26,183 bases of DNA from a virus. The DNA lies in the IMG/VR virus record IMGVR_UViG_3300017753_000082, positions 1-26,183 of that record; one strand, written 5' to 3'. Under the pieces are notes generated by a model. The model saw only the letters and a program-made list of their open reading frames with translations. It had not been told where the DNA came from and ran no database searches. Below are positions 24,299-26,183 of the stretch, in pieces (position 1 is the stretch's first letter; each line of letters opens with the position of its first letter). The translations under genes were made by a program, and so were the position numbers.

Positions 24299-26183
24299 TT
24301 AAAAGTTACCCTCTTTAAATGCGAGTTTCTTTTGGACTTCAATTTTACCGTTTGGTAATGTTTTAATTTCATATTTTTCTTTAATTCCTTCTCCACCTAA
24401 TCCAGCATCTACCTCAAGTTGAGTATACCCACTTCTTAAAAGTAGTTTTACCCATTTTGGAATTTCTTTTAATTCTATTTTAGAAATATAAGGTTCAAAT
24501 TCATAAGATTCAGAAGAAGGAAATATTTTTCCACCTATTAAAGGAGGAATACGAGCTGAAAGTTTTAATCTATCAAAATCAGCTCTAGCTTTACCTCTAA
24601 GACCTTCATACCATTGTTTAGTTTTTTCTTTTACTTCATCTACTTTTTCAGGATTTGGATCTACAGTACTTAAAATTTCACCTTTTAATTTTTGAAGAAG
24701 TTCTTCTTCTGTTAAGTTTTCAATTCCTGGTTCTTTTAGGATATTTGAAAGTTGTGATGGAGTTGCCTTATTAATTGTACCTAAATTAGAAGCTAAACTA
24801 CTTAATGATGGAGATTCTTTTATAAAGTCTTGTATTCCAGTTTCGGCAACATTTTTTACATTTAGTGGTTTGCGAGGTGAACTACCATCTGGGCGAATCT
24901 GAGCTGAAAAGCCATCAGGAGTATCTATACCATCATTTCTATTAGTAGTAGTGGGTAATGAAGCTGCCGTTGTATTATTATTTTCAGCTTCAATATTACT
25001 TACAGCAATTGGATTTGCCCCCGTTGTTTTAGCTAAATTAAGTGCATCAGTATCAGAAATTTCATTAGGTTGTGGATCTGAAGTGTTTACTCCTAAAACT
25101 CCAGCGTCAATATCTCTTTTTAATAAAAATTTAACTTCATTAACTATACCAGATAAATTGTCTGAAAATGTTAATTCAGTAGATACAGCTATTTTTTCAA
25201 GACTATCTAAAGCAATACCTCTTCTTCGAGATGCTTTTTGTGCATTTGAGTTTGATTCTATTTCTTCTTGAATTTTAATAGTATATCCTAAATATTTTTC
25301 TGCAAAATTACCAAATCTATCACTAGGATCTACTTCTTGTATTATAGTTTTTCTTTCAGCAGCAAGCCTATCAGCTTCATCTAACATACTCGCTTGAGAA
25401 TTTCTAAATTTATCAAATGTATAAAATGATAGATTTCTATTTCTAAAACTTTGACCTAAAGTATCATTAAAATTAACCCCTGTTGATAATGAAGTTAAAT
25501 CTCCAAAGAAAATTAAATTTCCATTTTCATCAAATCCTATAATAGAATCATTTAAAAACATTATTTCACCATTAGGTAATCTAACAAATGAATTTACACC
25601 ATCAGGGAGTTGATCTGCAGATAATCCCCTTCCTGGGGAATTAGGATCATCATAATAATTTTCACCGGGTAGGGCTCCAGTTAAATCTCTAAGACTTGCT
25701 CTTAAATTATTAACCATAGCTTCCATTCCAGCACCTTGACCATTACCTTTTAAAGCCCCACAACTACCTAATTTAGCTGCTAAAGCAGATCCTTCTACAA
25801 TTAATACTTGTAGACTATTTTTAAGTATTCCTAAATTTCTAGCAACTCTATCTAAAAACTTACTAATTTTTTCTAAAAAAGTAATAGCAAGTCCTAATGC
25901 CTCTTCAGCTTGATCAATTTTATCGGTAAGTTGTTGCACAATCCCTGCAGTAAGAAACATAGTAGGTAAAGCCATAGCAACAGCTTTTATTACTTTAATA
26001 ATAACTCTAAATACTTTTAAAATAGTAGTAATAGTTTTAACTATAGTACTTAAAGTTTTTAAAAGTACTATTAGCATACTCACAATACCTTGTATTATTT
26101 TTGCAAAATCAACAACAAATTTAATAAATTTGGATAATTCACCAAAAGGTATGGCATTTCTAAGAATGTTATTTAAATCTTCG
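24299..26183 (-). CDS. Large structural protein with hydrophobic helical N-terminal part (partial, runs off right edge)
   Basis: The frame is open to the window edge (627 codons visible), so the true start is outside. GTG at 26083 is in frame but has coding-like sequence before it and is not needed as a start. Residues (numbered from that GTG) 1-50 are highly hydrophobic (IVLLKTLSTIVKTITTILKV, then VIIKVIKAVAMALPTMFLTAG), like tail tape-measure or membrane-active segments. 50-110 is helical, about 150-200 is Gly/Asp/Asn-rich, and 240-340 is helical with Arg/Lys. The C-terminal 100 residues (RIPPLIGGKIFPSSESYEFEPYISKIELKEIPKWVKLLLRSGY...) look folded. The family is not recognised. Position before the gp25 gene suggests a baseplate hub or tail protein. 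Confidence 0.8.
   Translation of the reverse strand, partial: EDLNNILRNAIPFGELSKFIKFVVDFAKIIQGIVSMLIVLLKTLSTIVKTITTILKVFRVIIKVIKAVAMALPTMFLTAGIVQQLTDKIDQAEEALGLAITFLEKISKFLDRVARNLGILKNSLQVLIVEGSALAAKLGSCGALKGNGQGAGMEAMVNNLRASLRDLTGALPGENYYDDPNSPGRGLSADQLPDGVNSFVRLPNGEIMFLNDSIIGFDENGNLIFFGDLTSLSTGVNFNDTLGQSFRNRNLSFYTFDKFRNSQASMLDEADRLAAERKTIIQEVDPSDRFGNFAEKYLGYTIKIQEEIESNSNAQKASRRRGIALDSLEKIAVSTELTFSDNLSGIVNEVKFLLKRDIDAGVLGVNTSDPQPNEISDTDALNLAKTTGANPIAVSNIEAENNNTTAASLPTTTNRNDGIDTPDGFSAQIRPDGSSPRKPLNVKNVAETGIQDFIKESPSLSSLASNLGTINKATPSQLSNILKEPGIENLTEEELLQKLKGEILSTVDPNPEKVDEVKEKTKQWYEGLRGKARADFDRLKLSARIPPLIGGKIFPSSESYEFEPYISKIELKEIPKWVKLLLRSGYTQLEVDAGLGGEGIKEKYEIKTLPNGKIEVQKKLAFKEGNF

Noticed and set aside
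26081-26083. GTG as the true start of the right-edge gene
   Set aside because: The frame stays open for 33 codons upstream to the window edge with ordinary hydrophobic and charged residues, so the gene more likely continues beyond the window.
1-26183. tRNA genes, CRISPR arrays, insertion sequences and DNA-level direct repeats
   Set aside because: No cloverleaf-like segment, regularly spaced repeats, transposase motif or terminal inverted repeats were noticed; repeats are seen only at protein level in the fibres. Scanning by eye can miss a degenerate tRNA.

Overview
The window is one uninterrupted, AT-rich block of genes that all read on the minus strand. They are packed with 1-, 4- or 8-nt overlaps or very short gaps. 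Two genes run off the ends. The content points to a contractile-tailed, T4-like phage: a gp25-like and a gp6-like baseplate wedge protein side by side, very large Ser/Thr-rich tail and fibre proteins, a TOPRIM/zinc primase, and small conserved hypotheticals. The host is probably a marine Bacteroidetes (flavobacterium). Gene starts almost all lack a Shine-Dalgarno sequence, and the largest fibre protein carries repeats resembling those of the flavobacterial adhesin SprB. This host call is an inference.

Layout in transcription order, right to left. (1) 26183-20442: a partial membrane-active or tail-associated protein, a Pro/Gln-rich linker protein, gp25-like, gp6-like, and a beta-rich structural protein. 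(2) 20442-7283: a coiled-coil protein, a 1793-aa baseplate/tail protein with a LamG-like domain, two mid-sized structural proteins, a 1217-aa fibre with Ig-like, SprB-like and cupredoxin-like segments, a 572-aa fibre-tip-like protein with Cys-bounded modules, and a 101-aa paralogue of the end of the 346-aa protein. (3) 7273-4955: a GIY-YIG-like nuclease, a small SH3-like protein, the primase and a PD-(D/E)XK nuclease. (4) 4903-1: a P-loop zeta-toxin-like kinase, a nucleotidyltransferase/zinc-ribbon/zincin fusion, a HAD phosphatase, a zinc-finger protein, a coiled-coil protein, a 19-residue cysteine-rich peptide, and a partial SH3-like/basic-tail protein.

The most interesting signal is in region 4. 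Several functionally unrelated proteins, plus one in region 1, begin with a short helix ending in (L/I)-(I/L)-x-E, often at residue 10-12. This resembles the T4 capsid-targeting sequence that the prohead protease gp21 removes. In the 463-aa fusion protein, further L-(N/Q)-E/(A or G) sites lie at or close to the domain boundaries. My hypothesis is that region 4 encodes enzymes packaged in the capsid, cut free during maturation and injected with the DNA. A second unlisted item is the 19-residue peptide with seven cysteines (CxC, CxC, CxCxC), which looks like a minimal metallothionein.

The four longest spacers (28-51 nt) each contain ATATTTAT on the coding strand, in three cases 18-20 nt before the start codon. 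These are candidate phage promoters. No tRNA, CRISPR, insertion sequence or convincing terminator was seen. There is no stretch over 300 bases without a gene.
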